From positions 62,001 through 126,000 of the forward strand of contig NZ_JAAGLU010000004.1 in the NCBI RefSeq assembly GCF_010550245.1: a DNA stretch of 64,000 nucleotides, in the 5' to 3' direction. The notes under the pieces are model-generated. The model did no database searches. It saw only the letters and a program-made list of their open reading frames with translations, and was not told where the DNA came from. Every line of letters starts with the position of its first letter. The stretch's first letter is position 1. This document shows positions 51,402 through 59,071 of this stretch, one piece after another. Made by a program: the position numbers and the translations under genes. Source of the stretch: Streptomyces sp. SID12501 (GTDB lineage: Bacteria; Actinomycetota; Actinomycetes; Streptomycetales; Streptomycetaceae).

Positions 51402-51510
51402 CTACTCGAACTCCCCTTCCGCCAGGACCTGTTCGAGGATCACGCGAGCGTTGGTGCCACTCACGCCGAACGACGAGTCAGCGAACCTGCGGGGCCTGCC
51501 GAGATCTGAC
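51402..51510 (-). pseudogene. Remnant of a type I polyketide ketosynthase domain
   Basis: On the minus strand GRPRRFADSSFGVSGTNARV then ILEQ matches the C-terminal end of PKS ketosynthase domains (G-R-P-R-R-A-x-V-S-S-F-G-x-S-G-T-N-A-H-V-I-L-E-Q). The His of TNAH is Arg here. A stop at 51402 follows shortly and no upstream PKS sequence remains. It is about 30 residues of a once large gene. Confidence 0.65.
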
Positions 51511-51567
51511 TTCAGTCGCGGAGTACCTTCTCGGCGAGCCCGACCGTTCTTCCCTTGAGGGCAACAC

Positions 51568-51600
51568 AACAGGCCCGTCCGATGTACGGACGGGCCTGTT
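51568..51600 (-). terminator. Strong hairpin after the tRNA-like gene
   Basis: AACAGGCCCGTCCG and CGGACGGGCCTGTT form a perfect 14-base stem with a 5-base loop. It lies five bases beyond the 3' end of the tRNA-like gene on the minus strand, as expected for its terminator. Confidence 0.85.
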
Positions 51601-51605
51601 GACCG

Positions 51606-51675
51606 AGCGCCGGGCAGGCCTTGCACCTGCATTTCCCCGCAGGAAGCGAGGCGTCTTTCCTTGGACCACCGACGC
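51606..51675 (-). tRNA. tRNA-like gene, anticodon UCC (Gly), with unusual residues
   Basis: The 70-base minus-strand sequence folds as a cloverleaf. The acceptor stem GCGTCGG/CCGGCGC has seven pairs (one G-U). A 3-pair D stem GTC/GAC closes a loop containing GG. The anticodon stem CCTCG/CGGGG holds the loop CTTCCTG with U33 and anticodon UCC. The T stem GCAGG/CCTGC holds the loop TGCAAGG. Odd points are U at position 37 (normally a purine), G at 55 (normally U) and G at 60. CCA is not encoded. A terminator follows. It may be a divergent or decayed tRNA-Gly, or a non-translational tRNA. Confidence 0.6.
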
Positions 51676-51719
51676 ACAACCAGCCACCCGGAGTTGCGGC
51701 GACCAGCTCAAGATCAACC

Positions 51720-52020
51720 CTAGCGCATCTGTCCACCCGGGGTCACCAGCCCTGATGCGTAGGCCACGACCATGGCTTGTGCCCGGCTGTCGAAGTCCAG
51801 CTCTGTCATGGTCCGCGATCTTCTGGTTGGACAGGCCGCCTGCGATCAGTTTCAGAACCTCCAACTCGCGGGCGCTCAAGGCCTGTAGAGCGGTAACGGC
51901 GGCGAACAGCCGTTCCGGTCCGGAGTCCTTGAGCAGGAATCCGCAGGTTCCGGCGCACAGTACCCCGTACACGTACTCGTCGAGGTCGAAGATCGTCAAC
52001 ATCAGGATCCGGGGCAGGGG
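51720..52020 (-). pseudogene. Decayed NarL/LuxR-type response regulator
   Basis: The minus strand reads PRILMLTIFDLDEYVYGVLC and GTCGFLLKDSGPERLFAAV (second half of a receiver with the Lys), then directly ALSARELEVLKLIAGGLSNQ (start of the LuxR helix-turn-helix). A deletion and frame change remove the recognition helix; the tail ELDFDSRAQAMVVAYASGLV ends at TAG 51720-51722. The receiver N-terminus with its phosphorylated Asp is missing. The stop TAG forms part of TAGGGT, which could serve as a -10 box for the tRNA-like gene. Confidence 0.7.
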
Positions 52021-52244
52021 GCGCCGGCTTCGGAGTAGTGGCACGCCCGGCTCGCAGGAACCCAGCTCGACGGCCGGACTTCGGACGCCAATCCCAGGGC
52101 ACCCCGGTCGACGAGAACGGCGACGGCCAGATCACCTTCTACCAGTGCTCGTCACATGAGCTGCCGACGCCCGACGCCCGCACCCCGAGCGGAACCACCC
52201 GCCTGCCGCCGGACGGGCAGGCAGGCAGGACCGCCGAGGAATCG

Positions 52245-53225
52245 TCACGACCTGCTGCTGGGCGCCGCGCCGACCCAGCGGTGATAGGAGTCCAGGTCGA
52301 CGTTGCTGCCGCACACGATGGTCACTACGTGTCGACCGGCGAAGCGGTCACGGTCTTCGAGGATCGCCGCGATGCCAAGTGCGGCCGAAGGTTCGACGAC
52401 GAGGCCTGCGTGGTCGAGGAGCATTCGCATACCGGTGATGATCGACGCCTCCTGGACCAGAACGGCATCGTCGGCGACCAGGAGGAGATCGTCCAGGACG
52501 GCCGGGATCGGACGTCGGCCGGCGACACCGTCGGCGATGGTGTCGGTCGAGTCGGTGGTGACGACACGTCGTCTGCGCCACGAGCGTGTCATCGCCGGTG
52601 CGCCCAGCGGCTGAACGCAGATCACCTCGACTTCGGGCGCCAATGCCTTCAGTACATGTCCCACCCCCGTGGCCAGCGCCCCGCCGCCGAGAGCGATCAG
52701 GACGGCGTCGAACGACGGTACCGAGTCCACCAGTTCCAGGCCGATGGTCGCCGCGCCCTCACAGGTCTCGATGTCCAGGCTGTCCTCGACCAGCCGAATG
52801 CCTTCGTACCGCGCGATGGCCGATGCCCGCTCACGCGCCAGCTCGTGGTCGCCGTCCACCAGCTCCAACCTGGCGTCCAACGCCCGGATGCGATCGAGCT
52901 TGGCCACAGTCGCACACCGGGATGCCACGACGGTCACGTCGAGCCCCCGGCCACGACCGGACCAGGCGAGGGCTTGGCCAAGATTGCCCGCGCTGGCGCA
53001 CACCGCGGCTCGTGCGCCGTTGTCGGCGAGCAGACTCGCGACCACCTCGGTGCCGCGGGCCTTGAAGCTGCGGACCGGGTTCGCCGTTTCGAGCTTGATG
53101 CTCACCGTGCACCCGAGGTCGGGCTCCAAGGCCTCGCAGCGGTACAGCGGAGTGTCGAGAAAAACCGGATCGACCACCCGGCGGGCCGCCCGGATCCGAG
53201 CGGTGTCGAGGCGCGTCTCCTGCAT
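52245..53225 (-). CDS. PLP-dependent threonine/serine dehydratase-like protein
   Basis: The 326-residue enzyme is of the fold-type II PLP family. The Lys that binds PLP is in VRSFKARG, the phosphate-binding Gly-rich loop is ALGGGALATG, and SAGNLGQALAW is the substrate Asn-Gly loop. It would deaminate threonine or serine, or act on a related amino acid. No ACT regulatory domain is present, so it is likely a catabolic type. ATG 53225 (MQETRLDTARIR) fits family members; no strong ribosome site is seen. It lies between remnants but is itself intact. Confidence 0.9.
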   Translation of the reverse strand: MQETRLDTARIRAARRVVDPVFLDTPLYRCEALEPDLGCTVSIKLETANPVRSFKARGTEVVASLLADNGARAAVCASAGNLGQALAWSGRGRGLDVTVVASRCATVAKLDRIRALDARLELVDGDHELARERASAIARYEGIRLVEDSLDIETCEGAATIGLELVDSVPSFDAVLIALGGGALATGVGHVLKALAPEVEVICVQPLGAPAMTRSWRRRRVVTTDSTDTIADGVAGRRPIPAVLDDLLLVADDAVLVQEASIITGMRMLLDHAGLVVEPSAALGIAAILEDRDRFAGRHVVTIVCGSNVDLDSYHRWVGAAPSSRS

Positions 53226-53357
53226 GACACCGCAGCGTAGCCGCACCGGCGTTGTTCCCCTTCCGCACCGACTACAGCCCGGTATGCGTTCCTTCTCTGC
53301 GAAACTTCGGTGTCCGGGGCCGAAGGAGGGGTCATGGGGATCTAACTGGAGCTGCAC

Positions 53358-53588
53358 ATGGGGCGGCCCACGCGCAAGGTGAGCTCACGGGAGACGCTGC
53401 TGCGAGGCTCGTACGAGCACGGTGCGCGAGCCGAGGGGCGCGGCTACTCCGATGTTGCACAGTGGCGGGCTGCCCACGAAGAGTTCTTCCGGAGTGATGG
53501 CGTGACCGAGTTCTTGGGTCGCACCCCCGTCATTGACGACGACACTCTCGTTGTTGCCGAACGCTTCCGAGTGGTCGAGCCCGCGTGA
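53358..53588 (+). CDS. Short ASCH-like C-terminal fragment
   Basis: The 76-residue frame (GYSDVAQWRAAHEEFF then DDDTLVVAERFRVV) matches the end of ASCH-domain proteins, in which an acidic WR-x-AHE-x-FF helix is followed by VV-x-x-RF-x-V. A stop precedes the frame at 53340 or so and the N-terminal barrel strands are missing. It could be a truncated ASCH gene or a short relative; ATG 53358 has no clear ribosome site. Confidence 0.5.
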   Translation: MGRPTRKVSSRETLLRGSYEHGARAEGRGYSDVAQWRAAHEEFFRSDGVTEFLGRTPVIDDDTLVVAERFRVVEPA

Positions 53589-53668
53589 TCGGCAACCGGC
53601 ATCCGACATGATGAGAGTCCGGGAGGATCAGCTGGACAGGCTTGGGAGGGTGCCGGGAAGGCTGTTGG

Positions 53669-54202
53669 TCATAGCCACTCGTTGATGGCGGCGACCAGCA
53701 CTGTTGCCTCATAGCGGACGGCGAGCTTGTCATATCTCGTGGCTACGACTCGGTGGCGCTTCAGCCGGTTGATCCCGCATTCCACCACGTGGCGCTCTTT
53801 GCAGTCGGCCTTGTCGAACTTGGGCGGTCGGCCGCCTCGGGAGCCGAGTTTCTTGCGGTTGCGGACCTGGTCGGCCTTCTCCGGAATCGTGCAGCGGATG
53901 CCACGCCGGCGCAGGTAGGCGCGGTTCACGCGAGAGCCGTACGCCTTATCGGCGCGGACCTTGTCGGGCCTGGTGCGAGGTCGGCCCGGGCCGATGCGGG
54001 GAACCCGGATGCCTTCCAGCACGGGTTGGAACTGCGGACTGTCGTGCCTCTGGCCAGCAGTAACGAGCAGGGACAGCGGCTTCTGTCCCTGCTCGACCGC
54101 GAGGTGCAGCTTGGTGGTCAGTCCGCCACGCGAGCGTCCGAGGCCGTGGTCGTCGGGCTCGGTGTCGACGCCGCCGGGAGGCTCCTTCTGCAGATCCCTC
54201 TT
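53669..54202 (-). CDS. IS5-family transposase, downstream frame (orfB)
   Basis: The frame opens just after TAA at 54203-54205 and reads RDLQKEPPGGVDTEPDDHGL, GGLTTKLHLAVEQGQKPLSL (second catalytic region), VRADKAYGSR (second Asp) and ERHVVECGINRLKRHRVVAT (Glu region) to 53669. It has no own ribosome site, so it should be made as a fusion with orfA by -1 frameshifting. The slip site T-AAA-AGA is not an ideal heptamer, so the element may instead carry a true frameshift. Confidence 0.85.
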   Translation of the reverse strand, partial: KRDLQKEPPGGVDTEPDDHGLGRSRGGLTTKLHLAVEQGQKPLSLLVTAGQRHDSPQFQPVLEGIRVPRIGPGRPRTRPDKVRADKAYGSRVNRAYLRRRGIRCTIPEKADQVRNRKKLGSRGGRPPKFDKADCKERHVVECGINRLKRHRVVATRYDKLAVRYEATVLVAAINEWL

Positions 54203-54543
54203 TTACGAGCCCCGGCGGCGTGCTGGTGGGCACGGGCAATCGTGGAGTCCACGCTGACGTCCCAGGTGATCAGGCCCTTCGCGTCGGCCTCGGCCTGCAG
54301 TTGCTCGAATATCCGCTTCCACGTGCCGTCGCGCTGCCACCGTCGGAAGAGGTCGTAGGCCCGGTCCCACGGCCCGTACCGCTTTGGGAGATCCCGCCAC
54401 GGTGCACCGGTCCTGGTCCGCCACCGTATGCCGTCGATCAGCTGCCGACGCGTCCACGTCGGCGGCCGGCCCGGCTTCTTGCCCGTCGGCAACAACGGTT
54501 CAAACCGGGCCCACTGGCCGTTCGTTAGATCACCACGCACCAC
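54118..54543 (-). CDS. IS5-family transposase, upstream frame (orfA)
   Basis: The frame encodes MVRGDLTNGQWARFEPLLPT, an N-terminal DUF4096-type region (RRQLIDGIRWRTRTGAPWRD) and the start of the DDE domain with the first Asp in ITWDVSVDSTIARAH. It ends in nonsense after AGARKRG. The catalytic domain continues in the other frame at 53669-54202, reached by a -1 shift near CGT-AAA-AGA at 54199-54207. Starts with GTG or ATG at 54543. Confidence 0.85.
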   Translation of the reverse strand: MVRGDLTNGQWARFEPLLPTGKKPGRPPTWTRRQLIDGIRWRTRTGAPWRDLPKRYGPWDRAYDLFRRWQRDGTWKRIFEQLQAEADAKGLITWDVSVDSTIARAHQHAAGARKRGICRRSLPAASTPSPTTTASDARVAD

Positions 54544-54590
54544 GATCGGTGATCATCGCACGACCTTGATCCACTTTCGCAACAGGCCCT

Positions 54591-54889
54591 AGTTCGCCAT
54601 GGCCGCGTCATCGGTGTGCGGGGCCCGCACCAACAGACCGGGAACGTAGCGCAGGAAGGCCGACAGGTGATCCTCGCTGAGCAGGCAGGACGCCAATGAA
54701 CGGCAGGACGACCCGGGCGGTGGCCGCGAGGTCCTGCGGTGCAGCCGGGCCGTCCGCCGGCACGCCGGCCGTGGGCGTCGGTCGGCCATCCGCGAGCCGG
54801 ATCGAGGCTGAATCGGCCGGCACCGGGGCAGGCGGAAAGGCAGATACCGTCAAGCGGGCGGGCCGCAAGTCAGCTAGGGAGATCAGGGC
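54591..54889 (+). other. Short region next to the IS, possible minus-strand remnant
   Basis: On the minus strand, APQDLAATARVVLPFI and, in another frame, LLSEDHLSAFLRYVPGLLV look like pieces of one decayed protein cut by the insertion sequence. I cannot identify the family. The right end contains the ribosome site of the next gene. Confidence 0.3.
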
Positions 54890-56608
54890 ATGGAAGGACC
54901 AGAGCATACGGGGAACCACGGGAAACGGCCCCTGGCGCCGCATGCCGCCGGACTCACCGAGACACTGGAAGCCATCGGGACCGGGGCGTACCTCGTCGAC
55001 GAGCAGGGCCGCATCCTGGCCGTCAACTCCCGCACCGAGCAGTTTCTGGACCGGCCGACCGAAGATCTTTTCGGCCATGACGCGCACGACCTACTGCACC
55101 GGGACGCCCACGGCCACCCCTTGCCCCGGACCCAGTGCCGCATGCGCCAGGCCTTCCACGCGGGACGCACCGCTCAGGCCGACGAGGACTACTTCGTACG
55201 CGGTGACGGCGCCCTGCTGCCCATCTCGTGGCTGATAACTCCGTTCGACCTCGGTGGCCATGAGCACAGCACGCTCGTCCTCTTCCAGCCCAGGCATCTG
55301 CGGGGACCCGACTCGTGCCCGCAGTCGGCGACCACACTTCTGCCTGAACTCGAACGCCTCGCCCTGCTGGCCGCGACCACCACACAACTGACCTCCACGC
55401 TCGACGTCGAGGAGGCGCTGCGACGGCTGGTGGCCCTGGTGGTGCCCCGGCTGGCGGACTGGGCCATCATCGACCTGATCACGGAGCGCGACGAGGTTTG
55501 GCGCACTGTCGTCGCCGAGATGGACGGTGAGGACCTGGTGCACCACGAGGAGCTGCAGGGACCGATGCCGCCGGTGCCCGGGGAGTCCCCGATGCCCTTG
55601 TCCCGGGCCCTGCGCGGGGTCGCTTCGGCTCTGGCCGGCCCGCAGACCTACCAGGGACCACCGGACTCCGGTATCGCGGTCGAACAGCGCCGTCTGTTCG
55701 ATGCCACCGGCATTCACTCCGCGGCCATCGCCCCCATCCGCAGCACCCGCGCAGTTCTCGGAGCCCTGACGCTGGGCCGCGCCAAGCAGCCGGGAGACTT
55801 CGGCACGCCCGATCTCCCCCTGATCGAGGACATCGCCCGTCGCGCCGGCCTCGCTCTGGACAACGCGCGCCTCTACCAGCGCCAGCGCAAGGTCGCCGAG
55901 ACCATGCAGAACCACCTGCTGCCCCAGATGCCACGCGTGCCGGGGTTGCAGATGACGGTCCGCTACCTGCCAGCGCCCGACGCCTCACAGGTCGGGGGCG
56001 ACTGGTACGACGCCTTCTCCCTGGGCGACGGCGCCACCGCGCTGGCCATCGGCGACGTCGTCGGCCACGACCTGGAGGCCGCGGCCGGCATGGCGCAGGT
56101 GCGCAACATGCTCCGCGCCTACGCCTGGGCCCTGAAGCAGCCCCCCAGCCAGATCGTCGAACGCCTCGACGAGGCGGTCCTGCATATCACCGACGTCGCC
56201 ATGGCCACGATGATTCTCGCCCGGCTCGAAGAGACCCACGACGATCAGTGGAAGCTGTCCTGGACCAACGCCGGCCACCCGCCACCGCTGTTGATCAGCC
56301 ACGACGGCCTGGCCGACTACCTCACCGAGGGTCACGGCATTCTGCTGGGCACCGGATCCCACAAGCCCCGCACCGACGCCAGCGCCTTGCTGCCGCCCGG
56401 CTCCACCCTCCTGCTCTACACCGACGGCCTGATCGAAGAACCCGGCCACACCCTCGACGAGGGCCTGCACCGGCTGCGCCAGCACGCCGCCGCCCTCGCC
56501 CACCGTCCGCTGGCCTCCTTCACCGACCAGTTGCTGCGCCGGGTCCGCCCCCTCGCCAACGACGACGACGTCGCCCTGCTCGCCCTGCGAGTGCCCACCC
56601 GGACGTGA
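54890..56608 (+). CDS. PAS-GAF-SpoIIE serine phosphatase
   Basis: The 572-residue protein has a PAS domain (~20-130, ETLEAIGTGAYLVDEQGRIL), a GAF domain (~165-325) and a PP2C/SpoIIE domain (~340-570) with VGGDWYDAF, GDVVGHDLEAA and LLYTDGLIE metal motifs. It should reverse phosphorylation of STAS antagonists in response to a ligand or redox signal. It is the third SpoIIE phosphatase in the window. No partner gene is adjacent. ATG 54890 has GGGAG about ten bases upstream. Confidence 0.92.
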   Translation: MEGPEHTGNHGKRPLAPHAAGLTETLEAIGTGAYLVDEQGRILAVNSRTEQFLDRPTEDLFGHDAHDLLHRDAHGHPLPRTQCRMRQAFHAGRTAQADEDYFVRGDGALLPISWLITPFDLGGHEHSTLVLFQPRHLRGPDSCPQSATTLLPELERLALLAATTTQLTSTLDVEEALRRLVALVVPRLADWAIIDLITERDEVWRTVVAEMDGEDLVHHEELQGPMPPVPGESPMPLSRALRGVASALAGPQTYQGPPDSGIAVEQRRLFDATGIHSAAIAPIRSTRAVLGALTLGRAKQPGDFGTPDLPLIEDIARRAGLALDNARLYQRQRKVAETMQNHLLPQMPRVPGLQMTVRYLPAPDASQVGGDWYDAFSLGDGATALAIGDVVGHDLEAAAGMAQVRNMLRAYAWALKQPPSQIVERLDEAVLHITDVAMATMILARLEETHDDQWKLSWTNAGHPPPLLISHDGLADYLTEGHGILLGTGSHKPRTDASALLPPGSTLLLYTDGLIEEPGHTLDEGLHRLRQHAAALAHRPLASFTDQLLRRVRPLANDDDVALLALRVPTRT

Positions 56609-56759
56609 CCCCTCGTACCGCCGGCGGTCATCTCGGCGGCTTCGCCCGGCCGACTCCGTCTCTCACCGAACCGATGAGTTCTGGTCGTGCCGGTGGTCTA
56701 CTTGCCGACTGTGGGCCTGATGGTTCGCGGTGACCGCATCCCGACGTCGCGACCGTCGG

Positions 56760-57235
56760 TTGCGCCGAGGTCGGCGTCGCCCCGATGGCCAGGGAATCGA
56801 TCTTCCGCATCGCTTCGATGACCAGCATCAGCACCAACGCGGCAGTGCAACAGGGGGCAGGCCGGGACCGCCGACGAGTGGCTCGCGCTCGGTCGCACGC
56901 TGTCGGGTGAGGGCACCGCGGCCGACGGTCGCCGACTGCCGTCGGCCGCACCGGCGCGGCTGATGACTCGCGACCACACCACCGAGGCCCGACGCGAGAT
57001 CGGCAAGCTGTTCCCGGAAGGCCGGAGTTGGGGATTCGGTGGCGCGGCCGACATCTCGACGATCGATCCGTCGAACGTGCCCGGCCGCTACGGCTGGGTG
57101 GGCGGCGCCCGTGTATCGGCGCACATCGTCCCGTCCACCGTCACGGTCACCATCCTGCTCACTCGAAGAGCAGCCGACAGCCCGGTCCCGCCCCGGTGGA
57201 CGCGAGACTTCCGGCGGAACGGCGCCGATGGGTGA
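56760..57235 (+). pseudogene. Remnant of a class C beta-lactamase-fold serine hydrolase
   Basis: The plus strand begins PMARESIFRIASMT, the usual block just before the catalytic Ser-x-x-Lys, but the active-site Lys region and ~200 residues are deleted. After a frame change it reads GTADEWLALGRTLSGEGTAA, then MTRDHTTEARREI and SWGFGGAADISTIDPSNVPG to GRYGWVGG and a stop at 57235. These are clear C-terminal blocks of the penicillin-binding/EstB-type family. The gene is not functional. Confidence 0.75.
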
Positions 57236-57699
57236 CCGAGCACTTGGCCGTTGACTCGTGGTCGGTCCCAGGGCAGGTTCCGGGTTGGGTTCCGCGCCGG
57301 TGCGGGACGGCTTCGCCAGTGAGTGTGCTGTCCAGTCGTAGTCGCGGGCAAGACGGTGGCGGGGCATGAACCGGCTGGTTCGGAGGCTCACTTGGCTTCG
57401 TCAGGTCCCCAGCCGCGGCGCGGCCACCGAACGTCTGCGTCGGCACGCGGCACACTCTCCCACCGGCATGACCCTCGCCTACTGGCAGGCCGCAGGCTCC
57501 ACGATCCCCGGACCCAACCAGAACTCCACCGAACAACCAGCTCCGTCCGCCCGTACTATCTCTACACCGGGGACAGCCTGCACCAGGTGCGACCCACACA
57601 AGACTCAATCAAGCCCTGCGGAAACACCGCCCAGCCCAGGCGCCTGCTCTGCGAGTTGCCTCACAGCACGCGGACCAGCCCCGAGGAAAGGTCAGCATC
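57236..57699 (+). other. Gap, no gene seen
   Basis: About 460 bases between the hydrolase remnant and the winged-helix protein. Frames are short, Pro/Thr/Ser-rich and unrecognised. GAGGAAAGG upstream of 57700 is the ribosome site of the next gene. Confidence 0.45.
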
Positions 57700-58353
57700 A
57701 TGCCTGACAGCAAGACACCCACCACCGAACTGACATCGCAATACGTGGCCCAGGTGGGCAACGACCTCGACCACAACGCCAAGGAGCAGGACCGCATCGG
57801 CGCGGAAATCGACGCGCTGCAGGAACAACTGCGCGCCCTGCAACACGACCACACCGTGCTGACGAACATGCGCAACGCACTCGGCGTCTCTGACACCACG
57901 ACCCCGACCGCCCCCGAAGCGGACGCAACACCCTCAGTGGCTCGGCAGAAGACCACCGCGCAGTCCGGTGCGGGCAAGCGGGTGCGGGCGAAGAAGACCG
58001 CCACCGCGCAAGGCGCCGAGGAAGTCAAGAAGCCTGCTGCCAAGAAGCCCGAGGCCGCGACCAGGACGACGGCCGCGAAGACGACGCAGCCCACTCTCGT
58101 CGAACTGATCCGCCGCCACCTCACCGATCAGAGCGAACCCCGCTCCGCAGCCGAAATCGCCACGTCACTCGGCCAGGCCCACCCCGACCGCAACATCAAG
58201 ACCACCGTCGTACGCACCACGGTCGAAGGGCTCGTCGCCAAGAGCCATGCCCAGCGCACCAAGCAGGGCAGCTCCGTCTACTACACCACCACCGACACCC
58301 AGGCCCCGACGGCAGCGGCCCCGGCCGCCGCCGACGAGGCCGAGGTGAGCTGA
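57700..58353 (+). CDS. Coiled-coil, Lys/Ala-rich linker and winged-helix protein
   Basis: The 217-residue protein has an N-terminal coiled coil (~25-60, EIDALQEQLRALQHDH), a Lys/Ala/Thr-rich H1-like stretch (~90-135, KKPAAKKPEAATRT) and a C-terminal winged helix (~137-200, LVELIRRHLTDQSEPRSAAE and TVVRTTVEGLVAKSHAQR). The layout suggests a DNA-binding, nucleoid-associated or BlaI-like regulator. ATG 57700 has GAGGAAAGG upstream. No target can be named. Confidence 0.8.
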   Translation: MPDSKTPTTELTSQYVAQVGNDLDHNAKEQDRIGAEIDALQEQLRALQHDHTVLTNMRNALGVSDTTTPTAPEADATPSVARQKTTAQSGAGKRVRAKKTATAQGAEEVKKPAAKKPEAATRTTAAKTTQPTLVELIRRHLTDQSEPRSAAEIATSLGQAHPDRNIKTTVVRTTVEGLVAKSHAQRTKQGSSVYYTTTDTQAPTAAAPAAADEAEVS

Positions 58354-58944
58354 TCACCAAGGCACCGTCCCTGGGCGCTCCGTGAACCTGCAGCCGGTCA
58401 ACGGCGTATCCAGCCTGGTGAGTTCTCGTGCAATGGTGCCGTCCGTCGTTGACCGGCGGCGCAGGCCCGAGGATCACCGGCGGGCCCGGCCTGAACCTCT
58501 TCCGGCTCGACCATGCCCGGTGGACGAGATGGCCGCCTACATCGAGTTCATGGGTTCATGGGGTACCCACCTCTCCTGCTCACCTCCTGCACGGCGGCCG
58601 TGGGAACGAGGTGGTCAACGGGCCCTCGGCCCGCTCGACATGACGCCCTACGGCCGCGGCGAGGCCTGGGAGGACAACCCCGGGGCGGCCCGGGGGCGCC
58701 ACTCGTGCTGGTCCTGGCGCTCGGACGCTTCGTCAAGGATCTGGCGTCCCGCACCGGCGACACGATGGCCACCACCCGCTGGGACACCGGCACCGTCTTT
58801 CGCGTCGTGGGCCAGGTCTCCGGCGAGGAACTCCTCAGCCGTGTCCTCGCCCGACTCCCTTCCGGCTACGCCCTGCTGTTCGGCCGCGCCGAACTCATCC
58901 GGGCAGTCTGACGCGTGGGAAGGGCGAGGAGGCACACACAAAAC

Positions 58945-58973
58945 CTGGGAGGCGCCACGTGGGCGCCTCCCAG
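58945..58973. terminator. Hairpin terminator
   Basis: CTGGGAGGCGCC (58945-58956) and GGCGCCTCCCAG (58962-58973) form a perfect 12-base stem with a 5-base loop. It lies about 100 bases beyond the end of the TerD-family gene and may also end transcription from the left. Confidence 0.75.
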
Positions 58974-59013
58974 CCGAGGTCGAGGGCGAGGAAAGCGAAG
59001 GGACTTGGGTTCA

Positions 59014-59024
59014 TTTACAGTGAA
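59014..59024. promoter_or_regulatory. Palindrome-like site TTTACAGTGAA near the TerD gene 3' end
   Basis: TTTACAGTGAA matches, with one change, the perfect palindrome TTCACAGTGAA at 61577-61587. The surroundings are unusually AT-rich. It may be a second binding site for the same regulator, but it sits downstream of the TerD gene rather than at a promoter. Confidence 0.4.
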
Positions 59025-59071
59025 TGAGAAGGAAGCCCCTTCATGGCCTCGCCTGGAGCAAACGCTAGCAC

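Larger units (their letters stand above)
53655..54590 (-). mobile_element. IS5-type insertion sequence
   Basis: The element carries two overlapping transposase frames on the minus strand. The right end reads inward GGGCCTGTTGCGAAAG and the left end GGGAAGGCTGTTGGTC, sharing GGC and TGTTG, so the terminal repeats are imperfect. The left repeat overlaps the transposase stop. Exact ends and target duplication could not be fixed by eye. It lies between an ASCH fragment and unidentified debris. Confidence 0.75.
58354..59071 (+). other. Gap with a possible coding remnant
   Basis: On the plus strand around 58720-58911 a frame reads LALGRFVKDLASRTGDTMAT then VFRVVGQVSGEELLSRVLAR to a stop at 58911. 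It has good codon bias but no recognisable start or family and could be the tail of a lost gene. A terminator and a palindrome at the right end are listed separately. Confidence 0.4.

Noticed and set aside
52096..52140. EF-hand-like DENGDGQITF on the plus strand
   Set aside because: The match is only ten residues long, without a second loop or gene around it.
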